A stretch of 53,076 bases of DNA from Chromatiales bacterium (lineage in GTDB: Bacteria; Pseudomonadota; Gammaproteobacteria; Poriferisulfidales; Oxydemutatoraceae): NCBI GenBank assembly GCA_014323925.1, contig JACONC010000009.1, positions 1 to 53,076 of the forward strand. The letters run 5' to 3'. The position numbers and the translations under genes are program-made. The notes beneath the pieces are model-generated. The model was not told the origin of the DNA. It saw nothing but the letters and a program-made list of their open reading frames with translations, and searched no databases. Below, piece after piece: positions 38,276 through 48,637 of this stretch. Positions within the stretch are counted from its first letter, which is position 1. Each line of letters opens with the position of its first letter.

Positions 38276-38977
38276 ATGAATAAAATTCCGATAGGTGACC
38301 GTCTAATTTTTGCATTGGACACTGCAACCGCAGATCAGGCGAGAACACTGGTTAAAAGCCTGGCAGATACGATTAATTTCTACAAACTGGGTTTAGAGTT
38401 ACTCGCCTCGGGTGATTATTTCGTATTAGCGGAGGAGCTATTAGAGCAAGGCAAAAAAGTCTTTCTTGACCTAAAGCTATTTGATGTACCCCGTACGGTT
38501 GCTACAGCTGTTAAAGGATTACATCGCTTCGGTGATAGTTTTGTAACCATACACGGCAACGATGCTATGTTAAAAGCAGCGAACGACGAAAAGGGAGATT
38601 TGAAAATACTAGCAGTAACCGCGTTGACCAGCTTGGATCAAAGGGATATCGATACACTTGGTTTTAAGTGCGATGTTCAGCAACTGGTGCTTGCTCGTGC
38701 GCAGTGTGCCCTTGCTGTCGGTTGCGATGGTGTGGTTGCATCGGGTTTGGAGGCTTCATCAATCAAGCAAACCATGGGTTCTAAAATGCTTATCGTCACT
38801 CCCGGCATCCGCCCGATTGTGAATACTGATGACCAAAAGCGTACAGTTGATTTGAAAAGCGCTTTTAACAACGGAGCTGATTATATCGTTGTCGGTAGAC
38901 CAATACGCGAAGCCTCATCACCACCCGATGCTGCCGCACAAATGCAAGCACAAATCAGCAAGATTTTTAATACATAA
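38276..38977 (+). CDS. pyrF: Orotidine 5'-phosphate decarboxylase
   Basis: 233 residues. It converts OMP to UMP, the last step of UMP synthesis. The catalytic D-x-K-x-x-D set is seen in FLDLKLFDVPRTV, with LIFALDTATADQA at the start and VTPGIRP and DYIVVGRPI as phosphate-binding motifs near the end. It stands alone between groEL and the atp operon. Confidence 0.96.
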   Translation: MNKIPIGDRLIFALDTATADQARTLVKSLADTINFYKLGLELLASGDYFVLAEELLEQGKKVFLDLKLFDVPRTVATAVKGLHRFGDSFVTIHGNDAMLKAANDEKGDLKILAVTALTSLDQRDIDTLGFKCDVQQLVLARAQCALAVGCDGVVASGLEASSIKQTMGSKMLIVTPGIRPIVNTDDQKRTVDLKSAFNNGADYIVVGRPIREASSPPDAAAQMQAQISKIFNT

Positions 38978-39338
38978 AAAATCGCATAAAAAAATCGTAG
39001 ATCTGACCAAAATCCACCACCGAACTAGAGTGGCGAACCTGCAGTTGAAATTAATCGCACTACACGATGAAATTGGTATGCATTAAAGTTGGCCGCAATT
39101 GGGTTTCTAAATTATTGCCATAGACACGACCTCACTGTTGTGCCTAAAATAAAAATTTTGCAGACTAGTTAGTTTACCACTAACACTGGTAGTCGGGTTA
39201 GAGCTACCTGTTTCACTGAGAACTCAACCTCTAAAACTTTAGCTTACTCAGTTCTCTTTATTTGCATAACCAACCTGCACATTGTTCAGCTGTAGGGATA
39301 GTTCAATGCTTGCGGTATTTTTGCAGTACAATACTATT
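38978..39338. other. Gap between pyrF and the atp operon
   Basis: About 361 bp, AT-rich, with no gene. The atp promoter is probably here, but I find no strong -35/-10 pair. A TACAAT at 39327-39332 lies only 7 bp before the first ATG, too close for a normal leader. Confidence 0.5.
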
Positions 39339-39548
39339 ATGACTAAACCCAGTTACAGCCCTCCAAAATCCCCTCGCTTGTTCCTCATTGGTGTCGGCAC
39401 GATATTGAGTTCCATGGTGCTCGGAGGTTTTTTATTGGGATATTGGGTGGATGGTTGGCTTGATACTAAACCCGTTTTTATGTTATTATTTGCCGGACTG
39501 GGATTCGTCGGTGGGACAATTCGGGTCTATAAATTATTGGTTAACTGA
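39339..39548 (+). CDS. atpZ: AtpZ-like subunit of F0F1 ATP synthase cluster
   Basis: 69 residues from the ATG at 39339 (MTKPSYSPPKSPR). Two membrane helices (FLIGVGTILSSMVLGGFLLGYWVDGWL and VFMLLFAGLGFVGGTIRVYKLL) fit the ATPase gene 1/AtpZ family, encoded at the head of many atp operons and linked to Mg2+ or Ca2+ transport or to synthase assembly. An in-frame ATG 19 codons upstream is less likely because the extra residues are not family-like. Confidence 0.75.
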   Translation: MTKPSYSPPKSPRLFLIGVGTILSSMVLGGFLLGYWVDGWLDTKPVFMLLFAGLGFVGGTIRVYKLLVN

Positions 39549-39590
39549 ACATCAGCTGAATCTAAATCTCTACCTTCTTATAGCAATATC

Positions 39591-39968
39591 GTGGGACGTA
39601 TTAATAAAGTATTAATATGGCAGTTTATTATGACACTTGCCATTGGTGCCATACTCTATGCATGGTTCGGAGTAGCACACGCGCAAGCGGCGCTGTTTGG
39701 TGGTTTGACTGCAGGGGTATTATCTCTACTGCTAAAGATAATGGTGGAGGTTTTTAATAGTCAATTGAGGGATAATAAAAAAGTCAATAAGAGTATATTG
39801 ATGTTGCTGTTCATCCCCAGAATGTTAATAGTTATCTCTTTTTTCGCATATGGCATAGGCATATTGCATTTACAGCCGATACCAATGGTTGCATGCTTTG
39901 CGTTGGTGTATTCGGTTTATTGGCTGGATTGGAAATCTGCTAGGCAAGAACAAACGAGGCACGCATAA
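39591..39968 (+). CDS. atpI: ATP synthase protein I
   Basis: 125 residues from a GTG start. Four hydrophobic segments (WQFIMTLAIGAILYAWFG, AALFGGLTAGVLSLLLKIM, LMLLFIPRMLIVISFFAYGIGIL, MVACFALVYSVYWLDW) match AtpI, a non-essential factor that helps assemble the c-ring. Its last base is the first of atpB (TAATG). Confidence 0.85.
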   Translation: MGRINKVLIWQFIMTLAIGAILYAWFGVAHAQAALFGGLTAGVLSLLLKIMVEVFNSQLRDNKKVNKSILMLLFIPRMLIVISFFAYGIGILHLQPIPMVACFALVYSVYWLDWKSARQEQTRHA

Positions 39969-40810
39969 TGGCAAAAGAGGGTGAATTAGGTACGGTCGAG
40001 TATATACAGCACCACCTGACTAATTTTTGTGTCGGTGATTGCGACCCGATAACCCACAAAAGTGCCGGTTTTCTTGCACTGCATGTTGATACTTTATTCT
40101 ATAGCGTGTTGTTAGGCGCAATTATGATTTTCTTTGCCTGGCGTCTGGGCCGTAAGGTTAGCGTTGAGGCACCAAGCGGTTTTTTGAATGCCGTTGAAAC
40201 ACTGGTTGAGTTTGTTAACAAGCAGATCAGCGATGTGTTTTCAAAACCAGTGCCGCTGATAGGCCCCTTGGCATTGACGATTCTGGTTTGGGTGTTGTTA
40301 ATGAATTCAATGGATTTAGTGCCGGTAGACTTACTACCTGAGATAGGCAAACTGGTTGGCGTCGAGTATATGAAAGTGGTGCCGACCACCGACCTTAACG
40401 CAACCTTTGCATTATCGTTGAGTGTCTTTGCATTAGTTATCTTTTATAATATCAAGGTTAAAGGGCTGATAGGTTATTTGAAAGTATTTTTATTCCATCC
40501 GTTTGGCAAGTTTGCCGTGCCGATTAATATCGTGATGACCTTGATAGAAGAAATAGCAAAGCCGTTGAGTTTAGCGTTGCGTTTGTTTGGCAACCTGTTC
40601 GCAGGGGAGTTGGTTTTTCTATTAATTGCTTTAATCGGTGGCACGCTAGCGGTCGGTTGGGCAGCACTATTTTGGTTCCCGCTGCAGATAGTTTTAGATC
40701 TCGGCTGGTTGATTTTTCATTTATTGGTGGTAACCTTGCAGGCTTTTATCTTTATGGTGCTGACTATCGTCTATTTGGGCATGGCGCACGAAGAAGAGGA
40801 GCAACATTAA
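39968..40810 (+). CDS. atpB: ATP synthase F0 subunit a
   Basis: 280 residues. Subunit a carries the proton half-channels. The essential arginine lies in ALRLFGNLFAGELVFLLI, and the C-terminal helices LDLGWLIFHLLVVTLQAFIFMVLTIVYLGMAHEE are typical. About five or six membrane helices. Its start overlaps the atpI stop by one base; a 128-bp gap separates it from atpE. Confidence 0.97.
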   Translation: MAKEGELGTVEYIQHHLTNFCVGDCDPITHKSAGFLALHVDTLFYSVLLGAIMIFFAWRLGRKVSVEAPSGFLNAVETLVEFVNKQISDVFSKPVPLIGPLALTILVWVLLMNSMDLVPVDLLPEIGKLVGVEYMKVVPTTDLNATFALSLSVFALVIFYNIKVKGLIGYLKVFLFHPFGKFAVPINIVMTLIEEIAKPLSLALRLFGNLFAGELVFLLIALIGGTLAVGWAALFWFPLQIVLDLGWLIFHLLVVTLQAFIFMVLTIVYLGMAHEEEEQH

Positions 40811-40914
40811 AGATAGATAGAAAGCTGGCATGCAATACAAAGATTTTTACCTAAGGGTGGCGACTGATGCCTATGCAAAAGCACCGCCCGCAAGCGAAGA
40901 CGAAACCCGACTAA

Positions 40915-41217
<303 letters not shown>

Positions 41218-41263
41218 ATGGTATGCCTGTAGCGCATAAGTATATTGAGGCGAGGATCCTAAA

Positions 41264-41743
41264 GTGAATATTAACATCACGCTACTGGCGCAAGTTTTAG
41301 CATTCCTAATTTTTATATGGATGATAAGCCGCCTGCTGTGGAAACCAATGATAGACGCCCTGGAAGCGCGCCGCAAGCGCATAGCTGAGGGTTTGGCAGC
41401 CGCAGAGCAAGGCAAGCAAGACCTTGAACAAGCGAAACAAACCGTTGATGCTGAGCTTGCCAATAGCCGCACCCGCGCCGGTGAGATTATCGCACAAGCC
41501 GAGAGGCGGGCAACCGAAATCAAAGAGGAAGCCAAGCTGAAAGCGCGCGAAGAAGCTGACAACATACGCCGCTCAGCTGAGAGTGATATTGCCCGACGTA
41601 CCCAAGAAGCTCGCGAGCAACTGCGTCACGAAGTCGCTCAACTCGCAGTGCTGGGAGCATCACAAGTGCTTGGTAAAGAAGTCGATGCCCAAGCACACAG
41701 CGCAGCTCTCGAAGAGCTTGCCGCCAAAATGCAGAGCGAATAA
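41264..41743 (+). CDS. atpF: ATP synthase F0 subunit b
   Basis: 159 residues from a GTG start. One N-terminal membrane helix (ITLLAQVLAFLIFIWMISRLLW), then a long charged right-handed coiled coil (about 30-159) that forms the outer stalk and binds delta. Ends AKMQSE. atpH starts 4 bp later. Confidence 0.96.
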   Translation: MNINITLLAQVLAFLIFIWMISRLLWKPMIDALEARRKRIAEGLAAAEQGKQDLEQAKQTVDAELANSRTRAGEIIAQAERRATEIKEEAKLKAREEADNIRRSAESDIARRTQEAREQLRHEVAQLAVLGASQVLGKEVDAQAHSAALEELAAKMQSE

Positions 41744-41747
41744 AGAG

Positions 41748-42305
41748 ATGTCCGAACCCACCACTGTTGCCCGACCTTATGCTAAAGCCGCCTTTGAGTC
41801 TGCGACTGCACATAGCAATGTTGCCGCGTGGTCGGCTACTCTGTTAGCGCTGCAGACCTTGCTCGCCGATGACACTATGCGCCATACGGTCAGCCATCCA
41901 CTCCTGCCGGCCAAGCGCATTGGTGGATTGATAATAGCCGCCCTAGAACATTCGGTGCCAGAAAATTTAGATGACCGCATGCGAAACTTTATACATCTGC
42001 TTGCTGAAAACCATCGCCTGCCGCTAATCCCGCACATTGCCACTTTGTTTGAGGAATATAGAGCGCAGAGTGAGCAGCGCATAGAAGCACAGGTTGTCAG
42101 TGCGATGGCGCTGAGTGACGAACAGCAAAAATCGCTTACTGAGGCACTGAGCCGCCGGTTGAATGCGCAAGTAGTATTGAACTGTAGCTTGGATAAGAGC
42201 TTGTTGGCCGGTGCGGTGATCCGTGCTGGCAGATTATCCATAGACGGTTCGCTTAAAGCGCAACTACAAAAGCTATCCACTGCGCTCGATGTATCTGCAC
42301 CCTAG
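41748..42305 (+). CDS. atpH: ATP synthase F1 subunit delta
   Basis: 185 residues from the ATG at 41748 (MSEPTTVARPYAKAAFE), the standard delta N-terminus; earlier ATGs in the frame lie inside atpF. The C-terminal LLAGAVIRAGRLSIDGSLKAQLQKL is the family signature. Delta links the b stalk to the top of the alpha/beta crown. Confidence 0.96.
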   Translation: MSEPTTVARPYAKAAFESATAHSNVAAWSATLLALQTLLADDTMRHTVSHPLLPAKRIGGLIIAALEHSVPENLDDRMRNFIHLLAENHRLPLIPHIATLFEEYRAQSEQRIEAQVVSAMALSDEQQKSLTEALSRRLNAQVVLNCSLDKSLLAGAVIRAGRLSIDGSLKAQLQKLSTALDVSAP

Positions 42306-42356
42306 CGCAAGGGATATAGAAATTGATTTGACGATATTTAATAAGAGGATTTTGAA

Positions 42357-43895
42357 ATGCAGCTAAACCCAACAGAGATTAGTACTTTAATCAAACAAAA
42401 GATAGAAGATTTTAATACTTCGCCGGAAATACGCAATGAAGGTATTGTCGTTAGTGTGACCGACGGTATCGTCCGTATACACGGACTGCAAGATGTTATG
42501 TACGGCGAGATGATTCAATTTGAAGGTGGGCTATTCGGCATGGCGTTGAATCTTGAGCGAGACTCAGTCGGCGCCGTCGTGCTGGGCGATTATTTAAGCC
42601 TTAGCGAAGGGCAAACTTGTGCCTGCACCGGTCGTATTTTGGAAGTGCCGGTAGGTCCGGCACTGGAAGGGCGCGTCGTTGACGCACTCGGTCAACCTAT
42701 AGACGGCAAGGGTGCCATCGCCAGTGACCACACTGCACCAGTAGAACAAGTCGCCCCTGGCGTGATTACCCGACAATCGGTCTCGCAGCCTGTGCAAACT
42801 GGACTGAAAGCTATTGACTCTATGGTGCCAGTGGGACGAGGGCAACGCGAACTCATCATCGGCGACCGTCAAGTCGGCAAGACCGCAGTGGCGGTAGACA
42901 CCATCATCAATCAAAAAGGCGGCGACCTTAAGTGTATCTATGTTGCCGTCGGACAAAAGCAATCGTCAATAGCTGCGGTGGTGCGCAAGCTGGAGGAACA
43001 CGGCGCAATGGAACATACTGTAGTAGTCGCTGCCAGTGCTTCGGATCCAGCCGCGATGCAGTTTTTAGCACCGTTCTCAGGATGTGCGATGGGCGAATAC
43101 TATCGCGACCGCGGCGAAGATGCATTGATTATCTACGACGACTTGACCAAGCAAGCCTGGGCTTATCGCCAAATATCTTTGCTGTTGCGTCGTCCGCCCG
43201 GGCGAGAAGCTTATCCGGGTGATGTCTTTTATCTGCACTCGCGTTTGTTGGAACGTGCCGCACGGGTGAACCCCGATTATGTCAAGCAAAAAACCGCTGG
43301 TGCAGTGACCGGCAAGACCGGTTCGCTGACCGCATTGCCGATTATTGAAACCCAAGCCGGCGATGTATCGGCATTCGTGCCGACTAATGTGATTTCAATC
43401 ACCGACGGACAGATTTTCCTTGAGACCGATTTATTTAACTCAGGCTTTAGACCGGCGATGAACGCTGGTTTGTCAGTGTCTAGAGTCGGTGGCTCGGCAC
43501 AAACCAAAATTATCAAAAAGCTAGGCGGCGGTGTTCGTTTGTCGCTAGCACAATACCGAGAGCTCGCAGCGTTCTCGCAATTTGCATCAGACTTGGACGA
43601 ACAAACCAGAAAACAACTAGAGCGCGGCGAACGGGTGATGGAACTGATGAAGCAAGATCAATACTCACCGCTTTCGGTCGCCGAGATGGCAGTCTCGCTA
43701 TTCGTTGCCGACCGCGGCTATCTGGACGACATCGAAGTTAAGAAAACTCGTGCCTTTGAAGCAGCAATCCACTCGCATATGCGCGCCGACCACGCCGACC
43801 TGATGACCCAAATGGCTGCCGGCGACTTCAACGACGACATAGAAGCTGCTTTGAAAAAAGCAGTTGAAGACTTCAAAGCAACCGGCTCTTGGTAA
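42357..43895 (+). CDS. atpA: ATP synthase F1 subunit alpha
   Basis: 512 residues. P-loop [13 protein letters not shown] and the family stretch [22 protein letters not shown] (here [19 protein letters not shown]) are intact. Alpha holds the non-catalytic nucleotide sites of F1. The C-terminus FKATGSW is normal. Confidence 0.98.
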   Translation: MQLNPTEISTLIKQKIEDFNTSPEIRNEGIVVSVTDGIVRIHGLQDVMYGEMIQFEGGLFGMALNLERDSVGAVVLGDYLSLSEGQTCACTGRILEVPVGPALEGRVVDALGQPIDGKGAIASDHTAPVEQVAPGVITRQSVSQPVQTGLKAIDSMVPVGRGQRELIIGDRQVGKTAVAVDTIINQKGGDLKCIYVAVGQKQSSIAAVVRKLEEHGAMEHTVVVAASASDPAAMQFLAPFSGCAMGEYYRDRGEDALIIYDDLTKQAWAYRQISLLLRRPPGREAYPGDVFYLHSRLLERAARVNPDYVKQKTAGAVTGKTGSLTALPIIETQAGDVSAFVPTNVISITDGQIFLETDLFNSGFRPAMNAGLSVSRVGGSAQTKIIKKLGGGVRLSLAQYRELAAFSQFASDLDEQTRKQLERGERVMELMKQDQYSPLSVAEMAVSLFVADRGYLDDIEVKKTRAFEAAIHSHMRADHADLMTQMAAGDFNDDIEAALKKAVEDFKATGSW

Positions 43896-43924
43896 AACAT
43901 ATAAGCGCAAATTAGGGAACTTAC

Positions 43925-46191
<2,267 letters not shown>

Positions 46192-46217
46192 CTGAGTTGT
46201 AGCGAGGGAACCGACGA

Positions 46218-46637
46218 ATGAGCACGATACGCACCTATATTGTTAGTGCCGAAGAGGAAATCTTCAGCGGCGAAGTCAATGCCATATTTGCCGAAGCCGA
46301 ACTAGGCGAAGTCGGCATCTATCCGCAACATGCCCCCTTCCTCTCCACCCTTCGTCCCGGTGAAATCCGCGTCCGTATAGACGGACAAGACGACCGCCAC
46401 TTCTATGTCTCCGGTGGCGTCATAGAAGTCCAGCCTCATATCGTCACTATCTTAACCGACACCGCTATGCGCGGCGAAGACCTAGAAGAAGCCAGAGCAC
46501 TGGAAGCCAAGCAGCGCGCTGAGGAACTCCTCCAAACCCAACTCACCGACATAGAAACCGCCAAAACCATGACCGAACTCGCCGAAATCGCCGCCCAACT
46601 CCGCATGATAGAACGCCTGCGCAAACGCGGCCGATAA
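46218..46637 (+). CDS. atpC: ATP synthase F1 subunit epsilon
   Basis: 139 residues. The N-terminal beta sandwich (EEEIFSGEVNAIFAEAELGEVGIYPQHAPFLSTLRPGEIRV) and C-terminal helical hairpin (LEEARALEAKQRAEELL onwards) are complete. Epsilon couples rotation and can inhibit ATP hydrolysis. Last gene of the operon; fragments of its 3' end recur at 50288-50385. Confidence 0.97.
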   Translation: MSTIRTYIVSAEEEIFSGEVNAIFAEAELGEVGIYPQHAPFLSTLRPGEIRVRIDGQDDRHFYVSGGVIEVQPHIVTILTDTAMRGEDLEEARALEAKQRAEELLQTQLTDIETAKTMTELAEIAAQLRMIERLRKRGR

Positions 46638-46647
46638 AGTATTTATT

Positions 46648-46670
46648 AGAGGGGGGAGAAATCCCTCTTT
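46648..46670 (+). terminator. Candidate terminator after atpC
   Basis: AGAGGG (46648-46653) pairs with CCCTCT (46663-46668) around a 9-base loop, followed by only three T. Modest; it may also serve the convergent HNH gene. Confidence 0.4.
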
Positions 46671-46706
46671 GCTGGTGGTGCTAAATCTTGTATTTTTTAA
46701 GATGAG

Positions 46707-47012
46707 TTATCCACTATGCCTATTACGGTGGATGAAGCCTTCTATATCTTTATCAACAGGCATGGCTGGATGGATTTTTTTATGGCATAAGGCACATAAG
46801 AGTTGTAGATTTTCCTCACGATTATTAGGTCTCTCTTTGTTTATATGGTGCATATGCAATCCCTCCATTTTTCCCGCCATATCAACTTTGCACTCAGAAC
46901 AACGAGTGCCTCGTTTTTTGATAATACGCTTTCTAATTTCTGTGTTATCCGATGTATAGTTATTTAGAGGGGCATTTCCTTCAGTGTATTTTGGCTTGCG
47001 TTTAATGCGCAT
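46707..47012 (-). CDS. Small HNH endonuclease, Zorya-associated
   Basis: 101 residues. Residues about 37-81 form an HNH nuclease domain: CSEC zinc pair, LHMHHIN (catalytic His-His), then NREENLQLLCALCHKKIH with the second zinc pair and metal-binding histidine. Little else is present, only a basic 35-residue N-terminus. The ATG overlaps the stop of the module B gene by 11 bp, with a strong GAGGAGG ribosome site inside that gene's last codons. As the last gene of the zorA-zorB operon it probably supplies the DNA-cutting activity that ZorE gives in type II Zorya. A stand-alone homing-type nuclease is possible but fits the coupling less well. Confidence 0.85.
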   Translation of the reverse strand: MRIKRKPKYTEGNAPLNNYTSDNTEIRKRIIKKRGTRCSECKVDMAGKMEGLHMHHINKERPNNREENLQLLCALCHKKIHPAMPVDKDIEGFIHRNRHSG

Positions 47013-47367
47013 GTTGCACCTCCTCTTTGTCTAAGAATTCTCCAAGATTAAAATTTTCCATTATATTCGTTCTTTGCTCTTTATTGGCTGTTCTGTATCC
47101 ATCATAGTCCTCTTGCCATAGACAATTTCTACAAACATACAATTTGACTCTTTTATCTAGCTTATACGAATTACCGCTCCGTTCTTCTCTAGCATGAACC
47201 GTAAAGAGACCGTCACGGCTTGTTGCAAGAACATATCGGCCGTCATAACGGCCGTTTTTCACCATTGATTGTAAAGTGCCACACATTCTAAAATGAAATT
47301 TAGGCTGTTTATTTCCTTTAGTCAGTTTGTAGACTATGATAGTTTGACTCTGGGGCTTAAAGTGCAT
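47002..47367 (-). CDS. Unknown Zorya-associated module B (shortened paralogue of module A)
   Basis: 121 residues from the ATG at 47367; a longer start at 47400 lies deeper in module A. It is a tandem duplicate of residues about 63-197 of the upstream protein: both share PKFHFRMC-x-TL, GRYD-x-RY-x-LA-x-SRDGLFTVHARE, the CXXC in LYVCR-x-CL, and NFNLGEFL near the end. It lacks the N-terminal ~60 residues. No known family; the CXXC and strand-rich pattern suggest a small zinc- or nucleic-acid-binding fold (inference). It overlaps its neighbours by 11 bp on each side. Confidence 0.65.
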   Translation of the reverse strand: MHFKPQSQTIIVYKLTKGNKQPKFHFRMCGTLQSMVKNGRYDGRYVLATSRDGLFTVHAREERSGNSYKLDKRVKLYVCRNCLWQEDYDGYRTANKEQRTNIMENFNLGEFLDKEEVQHAH

Positions 47368-47950
47368 GTCTTGCTTCCTCGTTGTATAAGAATTCTCCAA
47401 GATTAAAATTTTCCACTATGTTTGTTCTTTGCTCTGTATTTTCTAAGTATCCATTATAATCCTCTTCTCTCAGACAATATCTACAAACATACAATTTAAC
47501 TCTTTCATCTAGCTTATATGAATGACCGCCTATTTCTTCTCGAGCATGAACGGTAAAGAGACCGTCACGGCTTCTTGCAAGAATATATCGTTCGTCATAA
47601 CGGCCTTTTTCTAGCATTTCTATCAAAGTCTGACACATTCTAAAGTGAAATTTAGGGTATTTATCCTTTTTCCCTCTTCTTAGTTTAGGGTCTAATAAAT
47701 AGTCCGCAGGTCTGTGAGGATCTATTATGTATACGATTACTGTTTCACCCTTATACTTAAATCGGTTGTTGTGTCGGTCGTAATAAATTTTAATTTCATC
47801 AGCTTCTATTTCGACACCATCATCTTCCAACTTTTTCAAAATAGAATCGCGTCTAAAATTATAATTACCCTCCTCTATGCCTAGGCTTTCTCTGAGTTTT
47901 ATTAGTTCTTTAAAAATTTTCTTACCGTCTATTATCATGTCTATTCTCAT
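47357..47950 (-). CDS. Unknown Zorya-associated module A
   Basis: 197 residues, not recognised. An N-terminal helical part (IIDGKKIFKELIKLRESLG) is followed by a region shared with module B from about residue 63: FKYKGETVIVY, PKFHFRMCQTL, SRDGLFTVHAREE, LYVCRYCLREEDYNGY and NFNLGEFLYNEE. The ATG overlaps the zorB stop (ATGA), and its own end overlaps module B by 11 bp, so the five genes are one translational unit. I infer that A plus the HNH protein correspond to a split ZorE-like effector: this segment would be the recognition or coupling part and the HNH protein the nuclease. Confidence 0.7.
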   Translation of the reverse strand: MRIDMIIDGKKIFKELIKLRESLGIEEGNYNFRRDSILKKLEDDGVEIEADEIKIYYDRHNNRFKYKGETVIVYIIDPHRPADYLLDPKLRRGKKDKYPKFHFRMCQTLIEMLEKGRYDERYILARSRDGLFTVHAREEIGGHSYKLDERVKLYVCRYCLREEDYNGYLENTEQRTNIVENFNLGEFLYNEEARHAL

Positions 47951-48627
47951 GGTTGTAACCCCTTAAATTCTTGAATAAATTTTTCTTGGACATTAGTTTG
48001 TAGTCTGAATTCAACTCTGCGAGATTTTATCGGATCTTCTTGTCCGCTTTGTGTCTTGATTATATTGGATGATGACATGCCATGCGCGGTTAGATTGGTG
48101 CGCATCCACTGGATACTATTTTCCCTAATCGGCAAATCAAATACATAACGCATTACATTGTATGATCTCTTTTGTGATAGTTGTGTATTAAGAATATAAG
48201 ACATTTTTTCACTTTGAGCTGTAAATTCACTTGAAGTATGCCCTTCAATTCTAAGTTCGTCTATATCCTTTTCGTTGTTTAATACAATTTTCATAAATCT
48301 AGGAAAAAAGTTATCCAGTATGACTTTGAACTCTGGCTTTAACTCATCTTTTCCCCTATCAAAAATAGCGTCGTTCTGAAAAGAAACAAGTAATCCATTT
48401 TCGCATATAGACATACTCCATTCGTCTTTCTCCTTGTCAAATTGCCGCTTAATCTCATTACAGATATTGCTACTAACATCTTCAATGGCTTCAGCTTTTT
48501 TCTGAAAGCTATGAATATAAATAACCGCAATAAGAAGAAAAACCATCATGAGACCAGCCATCATATCCGAGGTTGCAATCCAGTGCTCATCCGATTCTGT
48601 ATCTAGTTGGAAAATAGGTTTAGCCAT
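47947..48627 (-). CDS. zorB: Zorya defence motor protein ZorB (MotB/OmpA-like)
   Basis: 226 residues. The N-terminus DEHWIATSDMMAGLMMVFLLIAVIYIHSF is the ZorB-type single membrane helix, with Asp21 placed as the ion-carrying aspartate of MotB-like stators. Residues about 65-215 form an OmpA/MotB peptidoglycan-binding domain (DELRIEGHTSSEF, then RRVEFRLQ near the end). With ZorA it forms an ion-driven motor that senses phage invasion and drives a cytoplasmic effector. It starts 10 bp after zorA and overlaps module A by 4 bp. Confidence 0.87.
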   Translation of the reverse strand: MAKPIFQLDTESDEHWIATSDMMAGLMMVFLLIAVIYIHSFQKKAEAIEDVSSNICNEIKRQFDKEKDEWSMSICENGLLVSFQNDAIFDRGKDELKPEFKVILDNFFPRFMKIVLNNEKDIDELRIEGHTSSEFTAQSEKMSYILNTQLSQKRSYNVMRYVFDLPIRENSIQWMRTNLTAHGMSSSNIIKTQSGQEDPIKSRRVEFRLQTNVQEKFIQEFKGLQP

Positions 48628-48637
48628 CGTATTAATT

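Noticed and set aside
38057..39338. tRNA or small RNA genes in the groEL-pyrF-atp gaps
   Set aside because: No cloverleaf, T-loop GGTTCGAAT-type motif or other known RNA pattern was found on either strand.
41583..41747. Longer N-terminus for AtpH
   Set aside because: The extra codons overlap atpF in another frame; the delta family begins at MSEPTTVARPYAKA.
47000..47640. CRISPR-like repeats downstream of atpC
   Set aside because: The repeated words are two long copies of a coding module, not short spaced repeats; no CRISPR array is seen anywhere in the window.
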